Shown: piece after piece, positions 8,911 to 16,704 of the stretch
Layout: every line of letters begins with the position of its first letter
Numbering within the stretch: position 1 is the first letter of the stretch
Origin: Pseudomonadota bacterium
GTDB taxonomy: Bacteria > Pseudomonadota > Gammaproteobacteria > Steroidobacterales > Steroidobacteraceae
Length of the DNA stretch: 64,000 bases
Reading direction: 5' to 3'
NCBI GenBank assembly: GCA_023391335.1
Contig: JAEWBG010000038.1
Coordinates: 8,995-72,994 of the forward strand
Notes under the pieces: model-generated
Told to the model about the DNA's origin: nothing
Seen by the model: the letters and a program-made list of their open reading frames with translations, nothing else
Databases searched by the model: none
Program-made: the position numbers and the translations under genes

Positions 8911-10182
8911 CTATAGCACAAAGGGGGTGCTCAACTTCTTCTTCACCGGCGCGTTCTTCAGCACCACGTATTGCGGCAGACCATCCTTGTAGGGTGGATA
9001 GTCTTCGCCCTTGATGAGAGGCGAAAGATATTTGCGCGCCTTGTTCGTGATGTGGAAACCATCTTCTGTAATGAAGTCGCGCGGCAACATTTTTTCCTTG
9101 TTCGCGACGTCTTGAAGCTTGGCGATTCCCAGTTTCCATTTGTACGGTTTGTCGGAAGTACGCACGATAGTTGGCATCACTGAATTGTGGCCCTTGAGCG
9201 CAAGTTCCACTGCTGCCTTGCCCAACGCATACGCCTGCTCGACATCGACCTTCGAAGCGATGTGCCGAGCAGCACGTTGCAGATAGTCGGCGACTGCCCA
9301 GTGATACTTGTAGTTCAGCTTCGACTTCACGATTTGCGCCACGACGGGTGCAACGCCGCCGAGTTGTGCATGACCGAACGCGTCGCGCAGACCCGCATCC
9401 GCAAGGAACTTGCCATCTGCATTTTTCACGCCTTCAGAGACGACAACGGCGCAGTAGCCGTATTTCTCGACGCACTGCTTCACGCGCGCGCAGAATTTCT
9501 CTTCGTCGAACGTGATTTCTGGGAACAGGATGATGTGTGGCGAGTCGCCCGCTTTTTCGGCAGCGAGGCCACCGGCGGCGGCAATCCAACCTGCGTGACG
9601 CCCCATCACTTCCATGATGAAAACCTTGGTCGAGGTCTTGGCCATCGACGCCACGTCGAATCCCGCTTCGCGGATGGACACTGCCACGTATTTCGCGACA
9701 GATCCGAAGCCGGGGCAGCAGTCGGTCAAAGGGAGATCGTTGTCGACGGTCTTCGGCACGTGGATTGCTTGCAGCGGATAGCCGAGCTTCTCCGAAAGCT
9801 GTGACACTTTCAGGCAGGTGTCTGCAGAGTCGCCGCCTCCGTTGAAGAAGAAGTAGCCGATATCGTGCGCCTTGAACACTTCGATGAGCCGCTCGTATTC
9901 CTTCGGGTTGTCGTCGAACTTTTTGAGCTTGTAGCGCGCCGAACCGAATGCGCCCGCCGGCGTGTGGCGGAGCGCGCGGATCGCGGCAGCCGATTCTTTC
10001 GTCGTATCGATCAGCTCTTCGTGCAAGGCGCCCACGATGCCGTGGCGGCCGGCGTACACCTTGCCGATTTTGTTCTTGTACTTGCGGCAGGTTTCGATCA
10101 CACCGCACGCAGAGGCATTGATAACGGCGGTAACTCCGCCTGATTGGGCATAAAACGCATTGCGCGGCGCTGATTTCGGCAT
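8911..10182 (-). CDS. pfp: PPi-dependent 6-phosphofructokinase
   Basis: A 423-residue phosphofructokinase. The residues that decide the phosphoryl donor point to pyrophosphate: GGGDS at 115-119 has Asp118 where ATP enzymes have Gly, and PKTVDNDL at 143-150 has Lys144 where ATP enzymes have Gly. The fructose-6-phosphate motif MGRHAGW (193-199) and the N-terminal QSGGVTAVINA are intact. PFP reversibly converts fructose-6-phosphate plus PPi to fructose-1,6-bisphosphate plus Pi, so one enzyme can serve glycolysis and gluconeogenesis. GAGGGT lies about 9-14 bases before the ATG. The gene precedes hppA on the same strand and is divergent from adk. Confidence 0.94.
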   Translation of the reverse strand: MPKSAPRNAFYAQSGGVTAVINASACGVIETCRKYKNKIGKVYAGRHGIVGALHEELIDTTKESAAAIRALRHTPAGAFGSARYKLKKFDDNPKEYERLIEVFKAHDIGYFFFNGGGDSADTCLKVSQLSEKLGYPLQAIHVPKTVDNDLPLTDCCPGFGSVAKYVAVSIREAGFDVASMAKTSTKVFIMEVMGRHAGWIAAAGGLAAEKAGDSPHIILFPEITFDEEKFCARVKQCVEKYGYCAVVVSEGVKNADGKFLADAGLRDAFGHAQLGGVAPVVAQIVKSKLNYKYHWAVADYLQRAARHIASKVDVEQAYALGKAAVELALKGHNSVMPTIVRTSDKPYKWKLGIAKLQDVANKEKMLPRDFITEDGFHITNKARKYLSPLIKGEDYPPYKDGLPQYVVLKNAPVKKKLSTPFVL

Positions 10183-10629
10183 GAGTGGCGACCCTCGTTG
10201 AGTTTTGGGGGGCGGAAGAATACCTGTTTAGAAACGACGCTGGGACGTCCTGTCACCATCGTCGTGGCTCAAGCCAAAAGGCGTGACTTTTGTCTTTCGC
10301 TCGCCACCGGCGGCGGCGGGCACGTCCGTGTGCCTGGATAGAAACGACGCTGGGACGTCCTGTCACCATCGTCGTGTGCTCAAGTCAAAAGGCGTGACTT
10401 TTGTCTTTCGCTCGCCACCTTTCGATTCCGCATTCCGCCCATTTCCCGGCGCGCGTCTTTTCTGTAGGGTAGCGGCTCCAAAAATCCAAGGTCCAAGCAA
10501 GGGCGTAGGCCCGATGCTCAAGGCCACGAATCGAATGCGGATCTACCTACGGCGTGGCTGGCAAACGTCGCCGCATTGATCGTTACCCAAGGCGCTTGGC
10601 TACTGCTTTTTTCTTCCGAGGCTATCGAA
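10183..10629. other. Intergenic region between divergent pfp and adk
   Basis: About 450 bases with no supported gene. It carries an 86-bp direct repeat in two copies (listed separately) and presumably the divergent promoters of pfp and adk. An open frame across the repeat exists, but it owes its length to the duplication and shows no domain. GAGG ends eight bases before the adk ATG. Confidence 0.6.
10223..10419 (+). repeat. 86-bp direct repeat in two copies, 110 bp apart
   Basis: Copy 1 spans 10223-10308 and copy 2 spans 10333-10419. They are almost identical, differing by two bases near the start, one inserted T and one C/T change near the middle. Between them are 24 bases rich in GGC. Both copies contain ACGACGCTGGGACGTCCTGT, with the palindrome GGACGTCC, and AAAGGCGTGACTTTTGTC. 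It may be a local duplication of a regulatory element, or part of a dispersed repeat family. Confidence 0.85.
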
Positions 10630-11604
10630 ATGCGGATTGTGTTGCTGGGGGCGCCCGGATCGGGCAAAGGTACGCAAGCACAGCGGTTGCAGGCGAAATA
10701 CGGTGTGCCGCAAGTCTCCTCCGGAGACCTTCTGCGCGATGCAGTCGCGCGCGGTACTGAACTGGGACTCAAGGCCAAAGCCGTGATGGACGCCGGACAA
10801 TTGGTATCCGACGACATCGTGCTCGGCCTGATTCGAGATCGCCTTAGCCGCGACGATGCTGCGAAGGGATTCATCCTCGACGGATTTCCACGCAACATCG
10901 ATCAGGCCAATTCCTTGTCGAGCCTGTTGCAGGAACTCGGCCAGCCTTTGGAGGCCGTGTTGCTGCTGGATGTCCGTCGCGAAACACTGATTCAGCGTCT
11001 CGCTGGCCGTCGCATTTGCCCGAAGTGTGGAACGGTTTACAACGTCCACAGCATGCCTCCCGGCGCTACGGGCTGCTCGAAAGATGGTGCGGAGCTGTAT
11101 CAGCGGGCAGACGATAAGGAAGAAGTTATTGCCAAGCGCCTGGAAGTGTACGAACAGCAGACGCGTCCCTTGGTCGAGCACTACACCGCGCAGGGCCTCC
11201 TGCGAGTCGTCGCGGGCGAAGGCGAGTTGAACGAAGTATTCGAGCGCATGGAAGCTGCGGCACTGGCGCAGCCGGTGCCCACCAGCAAAGTGAAAGTGAC
11301 TCGCAAGTCTGCTGCCAAGACTGCGGCTGGCACCGGCAAGAAAAAGGCTGCAGATAAAACAGCCGCTAAGAAGCCGGTGAAGAAAGCTGTCCAGAAAAAG
11401 GCTGGGAAGAAGAAAGCCGGCAAGAAAAAAGCGACGGCAAAGGGTGCGAAGAAGGTCGCACGCAAGGTGGTTGGCAAATTGAAAGCCAGCACGAAGAAGG
11501 TGGCGCGTGCCAAGGCGGCGAAGAAGCGCAGCAAGCGTGCGAACAAGAAAGCGGTCAGGCGTGCGCCAAAGCCCGCGAAGCGCCAGGCCCGCAGCAAAAA
11601 GTAA
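10630..11604 (+). CDS. adk: Adenylate kinase with histone-H1-like C-terminal tail
   Basis: A 324-residue protein. Residues 1-214 form a complete long-type adenylate kinase (ATP + AMP = 2 ADP): P-loop GAPGSGKGT (7-15), AMP-site motif DGFPRN (84-89), and a LID with Cys130, Cys133, Cys149 and Asp152 in the spacing of zinc-binding LIDs. Residues 218-324 are a low-complexity tail of Lys, Ala and Arg (KKAGKKKAGKKKATAKGAKK and similar) with a single acidic residue, resembling bacterial histone-H1-like proteins and the AlgP tail. The ATG follows GAGG by eight bases; an upstream in-frame start adds 18 unlikely residues. It ends three bases from the convergent RNase D gene. The kinase assignment is certain; nucleic-acid binding by the tail is an inference. 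Confidence 0.95.
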   Translation: MRIVLLGAPGSGKGTQAQRLQAKYGVPQVSSGDLLRDAVARGTELGLKAKAVMDAGQLVSDDIVLGLIRDRLSRDDAAKGFILDGFPRNIDQANSLSSLLQELGQPLEAVLLLDVRRETLIQRLAGRRICPKCGTVYNVHSMPPGATGCSKDGAELYQRADDKEEVIAKRLEVYEQQTRPLVEHYTAQGLLRVVAGEGELNEVFERMEAAALAQPVPTSKVKVTRKSAAKTAAGTGKKKAADKTAAKKPVKKAVQKKAGKKKAGKKKATAKGAKKVARKVVGKLKASTKKVARAKAAKKRSKRANKKAVRRAPKPAKRQARSKK

Positions 11605-11607
11605 CGT

Positions 11608-12705
11608 CTACACCTTCGCGAGCAGCGCTTCTGCGATGGCCGCCTGACGCCAACCGTGCGTCAGGTGGTCGCTGCGACCGAAGTACACGAGTTGTTCGAT
11701 GTCGCGCCGCGTCGCGAGCAACTCGGGGCTTACTTTCAGCTCTTCGGCCCGGCGTCGCACCGTTGTCATCAATCGCGTGACTTTTGCTGTCTGCTCGAGC
11801 GTCGGGCGGAACATGTTGGCGGTCTCTTCATCGCGCGTCGACAAACCTTGTTGCACAAGCTGAAGCAGTTCATCGCCGCGTTTGCGAACCAATCCCGGCT
11901 GTAAGCCGCGCAGTTTCTCCATCTCCTCGATGCTGGTGGGAAGACGCTCGGCGATTTGCCTGAGTGCGTCGTCCGGAAGAATCCATCCGCGTGGCTTGTC
12001 GTGTTCGACGGCCATACGTTCGCGCCACTCGGCCAAAAACTTCGCCGTGGCCCGCTGTTGCGGCTCCAAGCGATCGAGTCCTTTCAGTCGACGCCAGGCC
12101 GCAGACGGATCGGTTCTGTACAGCGCAGGCTCGGTGAGTTCCGCCGCTTCTTCAGCTTGCCACTCGGCTCGATGGGCAGCTTGCAGCTCATCGCGCAGTC
12201 GCAGGTACAACGGTGCGAGAAAGCGCACGTCATCCGCTGCGTACTCCAGCTGATCGGAACTCAGCGGACGCTTGGTCCAGTCGGCGCGTGTATGTCCTTT
12301 AGGCAATGAATGACCGAGTCGTTCTTGCACGAGCGTGCCAAAGCCGACTTGCGCAGGAGCGCCCAACAATCCGGCGGCCACTTGCGTATCGAAGAAGGGG
12401 CCCGTCAGCAGCCGCTGGCCGCCCGCTAGCGAGAGGACTTCGAGATCCTGACGAGCTGAATGCAGGACCTTTACCCGCGCCAAGTCGCTGAGGAAGCTCC
12501 ACAGCGGATCGAGATCCAAGTTCGTCAGCGGATCGACGATGACGCAATGCTCGAGCGTCGCGAGTTGCAGCAGGCACAATTTGGGAAAGTAGGTGCTCTC
12601 GCGCATGAACTCCGTGTCCAGTGCGACGAACGGGCTCGATTCGAAGATGCGCAAGTTGTCGCACAACGTCGCGTCGTCCGCGATGTAGACGTAGGAGTTC
12701 GTCAT
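11608..12705 (-). CDS. rnd: Ribonuclease D
   Basis: A 365-residue 3'-5' exoribonuclease of the DEDDy family, which trims tRNA and other stable RNA precursors. The three Exo motifs are visible: DTEF (Exo I, residues 31-34), HSARQDLEVL (Exo II) and YAADDVRFL (Exo III, with the tyrosine that defines DEDDy). The C-terminal half holds HRDC-type helices (WREWRMA-like segment and the PDDALRQIAE stretch). It is convergent with adk, leaving only three bases between the stop codons, and divergent from mpl. Length and motif order match the family. Confidence 0.95.
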   Translation of the reverse strand: MTNSYVYIADDATLCDNLRIFESSPFVALDTEFMRESTYFPKLCLLQLATLEHCVIVDPLTNLDLDPLWSFLSDLARVKVLHSARQDLEVLSLAGGQRLLTGPFFDTQVAAGLLGAPAQVGFGTLVQERLGHSLPKGHTRADWTKRPLSSDQLEYAADDVRFLAPLYLRLRDELQAAHRAEWQAEEAAELTEPALYRTDPSAAWRRLKGLDRLEPQQRATAKFLAEWRERMAVEHDKPRGWILPDDALRQIAERLPTSIEEMEKLRGLQPGLVRKRGDELLQLVQQGLSTRDEETANMFRPTLEQTAKVTRLMTTVRRRAEELKVSPELLATRRDIEQLVYFGRSDHLTHGWRQAAIAEALLAKV

Positions 12706-12835
12706 CGCGGCGCCTTGGAGGATCTGGCCGTGTACAATTTTGCGGACTTCGCATTCATGATGGGTGCGGCATTATAGGTGCTGCATCGAGCACTTCCCGC
12801 CGTAAATCTCCACGCACGCTGAAATTCGGACCTTC

Positions 12836-14212
12836 ATGCACGTTCACATTCTCGGTATCTGCGGCACCTTCATGGGAGGCATCGCGGCGCTTGCGAGAGC
12901 GCGTGGTCATCGAGTGACCGGATCGGATCAGAACGTGTATCCGCCCATGTCCGAGCAACTGGCGGCGCTGGGCATCGAATTGATCAACGGGTATGACCCG
13001 GCACAATTGGCATTGAAGCCCGATGTCATCGTGATCGGCAACGTCATGAGCCGCGGCAACGCGCTCATCGAGGCCGTGCTCGAAAGCGGTATTCCGTATA
13101 CGTCAGGCCCGGAGTGGTTGTCTCGGTACGTGCTGGCTGATCGTTGGGTGCTTGCGGTTGCCGGCACTCACGGCAAGACGACGACCTCGAGTCTGCTGGC
13201 GTGGATGCTGGAATACGCTGGTTTAAAGCCGGGATTTTTGATCGGCGGGGTACCCGGAAACTTCAATGTCACCGCACGGCTGGGCGAGGGCAAGTACTTC
13301 GTTGTGGAAGCCGACGAATACGACACCGCGTTTTTCGATAAGCGCGCCAAGTTTGTTCATTACCGCCCGCGCACTGCGATCCTAAACAATCTTGAGCACG
13401 ACCACGCCGATATCTATCCGGATGTGGCTGCCATTCAATGGCAATTCCACCAGTTGCTGCGCATGGTGCCGCGCAATGGGCTACTCGTCGCAAACGCAGG
13501 CGATGCCAATGTCATGCACGTCATCGACATGGGATGTTGGACACCGGTCGAGAGATTCTCGGGTACGGTGCACAGCGACACTGCCTGGTACGTTGCGGCT
13601 GAGCCGGGGGGCGACTTCAGTCAGTTCACCGTCGTCGAAGGGAATCGCGAGATCGTGAACGTGGAGTGGAGTTTGCTCGGTCGGCATAACGCGGAGAACG
13701 CCCTCGCCGCGATGCTCGCAGCACGACACGCTGGAGTTGACGTCGAGACTGCGGCCGCCGCACTCAAAGAGTTCCAAGGTGTGCGGCGAAGGATGGAAGT
13801 GCGGGGCAAGGTGAATGGGGTCACGGTATACGATGACTTTGCGCATCATCCGACGGCCGTGGAAACAACCATCGATGGATTGCGCAGGAAAGTCGGGCGC
13901 GAGCGAATCATCGCAGTACTGGAACCTAGATCGAACACCATGAAGCTGGGCACGCATCGCGACGCACTGGCGCATGCTCTGCAGGCAGCGGACGTCGTGT
14001 GGCTCTACCAAGGGCCCAGCGTGCAGTGGGATGTAGCCGGTGCGGTCGCATCGCTCGGCGAGCGCGCGCATGTCGCGAAGGATCTGGATCGCTTGGTTGC
14101 TGAGCTAGTTCGAGAAGCGAAACCGACGGATCACATCCTCGTAATGTCGAACGGCGGTTTCGGCGGTATCCACGGCAAGCTTTTGCAGGCGTTGCGGGAA
14201 GTGAGGAAGTGA
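12836..14212 (+). CDS. mpl: UDP-MurNAc:L-Ala-gamma-D-Glu-meso-DAP ligase
   Basis: A 458-residue Mur-ligase family enzyme of peptidoglycan recycling. It joins the recovered tripeptide to UDP-N-acetylmuramate in one ATP-dependent step. The start MHVHILGICGTFMGG is characteristic of Mpl and separates it from MurC. The ATP-binding loop is GTHGKTTT near residue 110, the central domain has EADEYDTAFFDKR near 160, and the C-terminal domain has YDDFAHHPTAV near 335, whose conserved His-His pair is typical. The last codons (Glu-Val-Arg-Lys-stop) lie inside an 8-bp tandem repeat that continues downstream, so the extreme C-terminus may vary between strains. It is divergent from rnd. Confidence 0.95.
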   Translation: MHVHILGICGTFMGGIAALARARGHRVTGSDQNVYPPMSEQLAALGIELINGYDPAQLALKPDVIVIGNVMSRGNALIEAVLESGIPYTSGPEWLSRYVLADRWVLAVAGTHGKTTTSSLLAWMLEYAGLKPGFLIGGVPGNFNVTARLGEGKYFVVEADEYDTAFFDKRAKFVHYRPRTAILNNLEHDHADIYPDVAAIQWQFHQLLRMVPRNGLLVANAGDANVMHVIDMGCWTPVERFSGTVHSDTAWYVAAEPGGDFSQFTVVEGNREIVNVEWSLLGRHNAENALAAMLAARHAGVDVETAAAALKEFQGVRRRMEVRGKVNGVTVYDDFAHHPTAVETTIDGLRRKVGRERIIAVLEPRSNTMKLGTHRDALAHALQAADVVWLYQGPSVQWDVAGAVASLGERAHVAKDLDRLVAELVREAKPTDHILVMSNGGFGGIHGKLLQALREVRK

Positions 14213-14276
14213 GGAAGTGAGGAAGTGAGGAAGTGAGGAAGTGAGGAAGTGAGGAAGTGAGGAAGTGAGGAAGTGA
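14197..14276 (+). repeat. Ten perfect tandem copies of GGAAGTGA
   Basis: The 8-bp unit GGAAGTGA repeats ten times without error. The first two copies encode the end of Mpl, including its TGA stop at 14210-14212. All three frames of the repeat reach TGA within 24 bases, so slippage would change only a few C-terminal residues. The same motif recurs, partly inverted, near 22.1 kb. Confidence 0.97.
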
Positions 14277-14287
14277 ATCTCACCTGG

Positions 14288-15166
14288 TTACGCTTGCGCG
14301 CTGTCGCTGCGACGTGAAAGCCAGAAGAACCCCACGATGATGACGACAAACCAGATGGCCGCTGCCCAGCCAATTACGCCATCGTAGCTGCCGACCAGAA
14401 ACGCATATTCGCTCCCGCGCTCGACTCGGGTTTGATCTCGCAATAACGCGATCGTTGTCACTCCGGCTGCGTGCAGCCCGATGGTTGCCGCTATCGCTCC
14501 AGTCCGGGCACGAACCACGGCCAAGAAGACCCCGAGTGCGAATAGCGCACTGAAAGAATCGGCGAGCGCGAGTGGATCGGCGTACCGCTCGAACAAGCGA
14601 CTGAGCACCACGAAGCCGTCTTCCCAGGAGACCTGGTGGGCCGCAAGGCTCAGTTTGCCGCCGAGGAAATGCACGGCGGCGTAAAGCAGACTTGGGGCGA
14701 TGATCGCAGCCAGCTTTCCCGATTGCCGGCTTACGGCTGTGAACAGTGCGCCACGAAAAAATGTCTCTTCTATGAATGCCACGGCCAGCCCTGAGAGAAG
14801 GGCACCTGGGATCGCCTGAGCCACCGAACCGGCACCGCCCGAGCGCAGCTCGCGAATATCCAACCCCAACAGCATGACGATGAGCGGTGACATCAATGCG
14901 AACCCGACCAGCCACGCGGTGAGGAGCTGCAGCAGAAAGCGTCGCTGCGGCAGTCCGTAACCGAGCGCGTCACGATCGGCGAGTCCAAGCTTGCGCGTCA
15001 GCAAGATCAACCCTATGAGCGCGAATAGCATCGCCAAGCGATTCATCACGCGATGCACCGGCTCGATGGAAACCAAACTCACCAGCCACCAAGCCGGATA
15101 GGTGAAAGCGGCAGCCGCGATCAGTGCGAGCGCCATTAACGCGACAAAGAGCAAAAAATTTCGCAT
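14288..15166 (-). CDS. CPBP family intramembrane metalloprotease
   Basis: A 292-residue polytopic membrane protein of the CPBP (CAAX-protease and bacteriocin-processing) family. The diagnostic motifs are present: EETFFRG at 133-139 (EExxxR), the second-motif histidine H167 in YAAVHF, and a third-motif His in IGLHAAG. These form an intramembrane metal site in Rce1-like proteases. About eight hydrophobic segments can be counted. Bacterial members include bacteriocin self-immunity proteins and regulators of membrane proteins, but the substrate here is unknown. I chose the ATG directly before the first membrane segment; two earlier in-frame ATG codons (up to 15280) remain possible. The neighbouring HTH-like gene is divergent. 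Confidence 0.85.
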   Translation of the reverse strand: MRNFLLFVALMALALIAAAAFTYPAWWLVSLVSIEPVHRVMNRLAMLFALIGLILLTRKLGLADRDALGYGLPQRRFLLQLLTAWLVGFALMSPLIVMLLGLDIRELRSGGAGSVAQAIPGALLSGLAVAFIEETFFRGALFTAVSRQSGKLAAIIAPSLLYAAVHFLGGKLSLAAHQVSWEDGFVVLSRLFERYADPLALADSFSALFALGVFLAVVRARTGAIAATIGLHAAGVTTIALLRDQTRVERGSEYAFLVGSYDGVIGWAAAIWFVVIIVGFFWLSRRSDSAQA

Positions 15167-15318
15167 GAGGTAAACGAAAAAGATTGGATAGCGAGCACGG
15201 ATTTCTCGACGAACGCGCAGATATCGGCACATGTGAGCGGGCTGGCCATCTGTACAGTTTGTTGCAGCCGCCTCGATCAATTCGTCCGCAGGCGTGGCCC
15301 ACGAACTAGGAGATTCAC

Positions 15319-15759
15319 ATGGAGCAATCTACGGCTCAGTCGAGCATGAATGAACAACGCGCGCTCGCTATCCTGTCGGCGCTCGCTGATGGCGTCAATC
15401 CAATCACGGGTGAAGTGTTTCCCGCGGATAGTCCCTACCAAAGTGTAGAGATCGTGCGAGCGCTGGTGTTAGTAACCCGAATGCTCGAGTCGAAGAATCG
15501 AACGCGGCCAAGAACCAACCTGCCATCGAATGCCGGCAAGCCGTGGAACGATGCCGAAGATGAGCGCCTATTGCGCGAGTTCGATGGCGGGCAGCCGTTA
15601 GAAAAGCTCGCGGAAATGCACGGTCGAACCGTCGCCGGAATTCAGGCCAGACTCGAGCGGCATGGGCGGGTCAAAGCGGGTCAGAGTGGAGTGAATCCGT
15701 CCCGAATGCGTTGGCAGCAGCGTCCACCGCAGCGTAACGGTGCCGCCGCATCTCGCTAG
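15319..15759 (+). CDS. Small hypothetical protein with Myb/SANT-like HTH region
   Basis: A 146-residue soluble protein. Residues 11-60 form a predicted helical segment containing GVNPITGEVFP. Residues 75-115 (PWNDAEDERLLREF followed by LEKLAEMHGRTVAGIQARL) look like a three-helix HTH of the SANT/Myb or sigma-like kind, with the last helix as a possible recognition helix. The C-terminus is basic and Gln/Arg-rich. The upstream sequence GAACTAGGAG gives a good Shine-Dalgarno seven bases before the ATG. I recognise the layout from conserved hypothetical proteins of Gammaproteobacteria but cannot name a function. DNA binding is an inference from the HTH-like pattern only. Confidence 0.75.
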   Translation: MEQSTAQSSMNEQRALAILSALADGVNPITGEVFPADSPYQSVEIVRALVLVTRMLESKNRTRPRTNLPSNAGKPWNDAEDERLLREFDGGQPLEKLAEMHGRTVAGIQARLERHGRVKAGQSGVNPSRMRWQQRPPQRNGAAASR

Positions 15760-15773
15760 TCCGGTCCGTCAAA

Positions 15774-16571
15774 TCATTTCCGTTGCAGGGAATCGAGATG
15801 CTGATCGATTCCAGCAACGCACCGTGTAGCGCGCGTCCGCAGGGTTTCTGCAAGGAGAGCATCGAAAGGATTCGCCTCTGTGGGCGCGCGCGTTTCATGG
15901 TGGAGATGAAAAGCGACGGCGCGGTGTCTCACGTAGTGACGTTTGACGCCGATGTGGAGCAACCGCGCAGCGAATTCGCGATCCTCGGGACCCCACCCCG
16001 TGAAGCGCTCGTCATACCCGTTCACCTGCAGTACGTGATCGCGCCAGAACGATTGGTTGCAACCCTGGATGCCACCGAGGGAAGACTTGATGCGGGACGT
16101 CGCCATGCTGAGCAGCCGGTTGCGGATGGCGTATGGGCGCGGCTCTAGGCCTGGGCTCAGCGAGCTCACGGAGATCGAATGCGTCGCAAGCAGGCGTGCA
16201 GTCACTTCGCGCGACAATCGCGGCCGAGCGCCTTGAACGAAACAGTCCCGTCGCGCGCAGGCGACGTGATCCTGGATGAAACGGCGGTGCAGGATCATGT
16301 CGCCATCGATGAGCACTATGTAGTCGCCGCGCGCCGCAGCAATGGCCAGATTGCGCGATCGCGCAAGTCGAAAGCCCAAATCGTCCTGCCATACGTGCTT
16401 AATCGGCAGCCTCGTCGCCCATTCCTCAACGATCCGCCGAGTGGATGGGCCGGAACCATCGTCAGCGACGATCACTTCTGTGGGCGGCAGGGTCTGAGCG
16501 GCGACGCTAGCCAATGTCAACGCCAGCGCATCGGGCCAGTTATAGGTCGTAACGATTAGGCTAACTTGCAT
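15774..16571 (-). CDS. Family 2 glycosyltransferase with C-terminal GT7C-like module
   Basis: A 265-residue GT-A fold glycosyltransferase. The N-terminus has the family 2 pattern (VSLIVTTYN, then VIVADDGS at 34-40), and a metal-binding DGD at 89-91. The C-terminal part has GYDERFTGWGPEDREF (185-200), the module shared by polypeptide GalNAc-transferases and beta-4-galactosyltransferases, followed by FHLHHE (221-226). It probably adds a sugar to a surface glycan; donor and acceptor cannot be told. The ATG at 16571 is preceded by an AGG eight bases upstream and begins at the first beta strand; an earlier in-frame start would add 73 residues without a domain. It is divergent from the GT7-like gene and convergent with the HTH-like gene (14 bases apart). 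Confidence 0.88.
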   Translation of the reverse strand: MQVSLIVTTYNWPDALALTLASVAAQTLPPTEVIVADDGSGPSTRRIVEEWATRLPIKHVWQDDLGFRLARSRNLAIAAARGDYIVLIDGDMILHRRFIQDHVACARRDCFVQGARPRLSREVTARLLATHSISVSSLSPGLEPRPYAIRNRLLSMATSRIKSSLGGIQGCNQSFWRDHVLQVNGYDERFTGWGPEDREFAARLLHIGVKRHYVRHRAVAFHLHHETRAPTEANPFDALLAETLRTRATRCVAGIDQHLDSLQRK

Positions 16572-16704
16572 CGAACCTAAGCAAAATGCTGCAACGAGAA
16601 CTTGATTATGTAGGCAAATCGCGACGCCTCTTGCCTTAACTTGCCTGCGTCCACGTACACTAACAGGTGCATAAGTTTGGAGTTCGATTTTGGCCGCCGA
16701 GAAA

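Noticed and set aside
10283..10579. Possible small gene with repeated GVTFVFRSPP in the pfp-adk spacer
   Set aside because: The protein repeat is only the translation of the 86-bp DNA repeat, and there is no start signal or domain.
14197..14276. CRISPR-like array
   Set aside because: The units are 8 bp with no spacers between them; it is a simple tandem repeat, and no cas genes are present.
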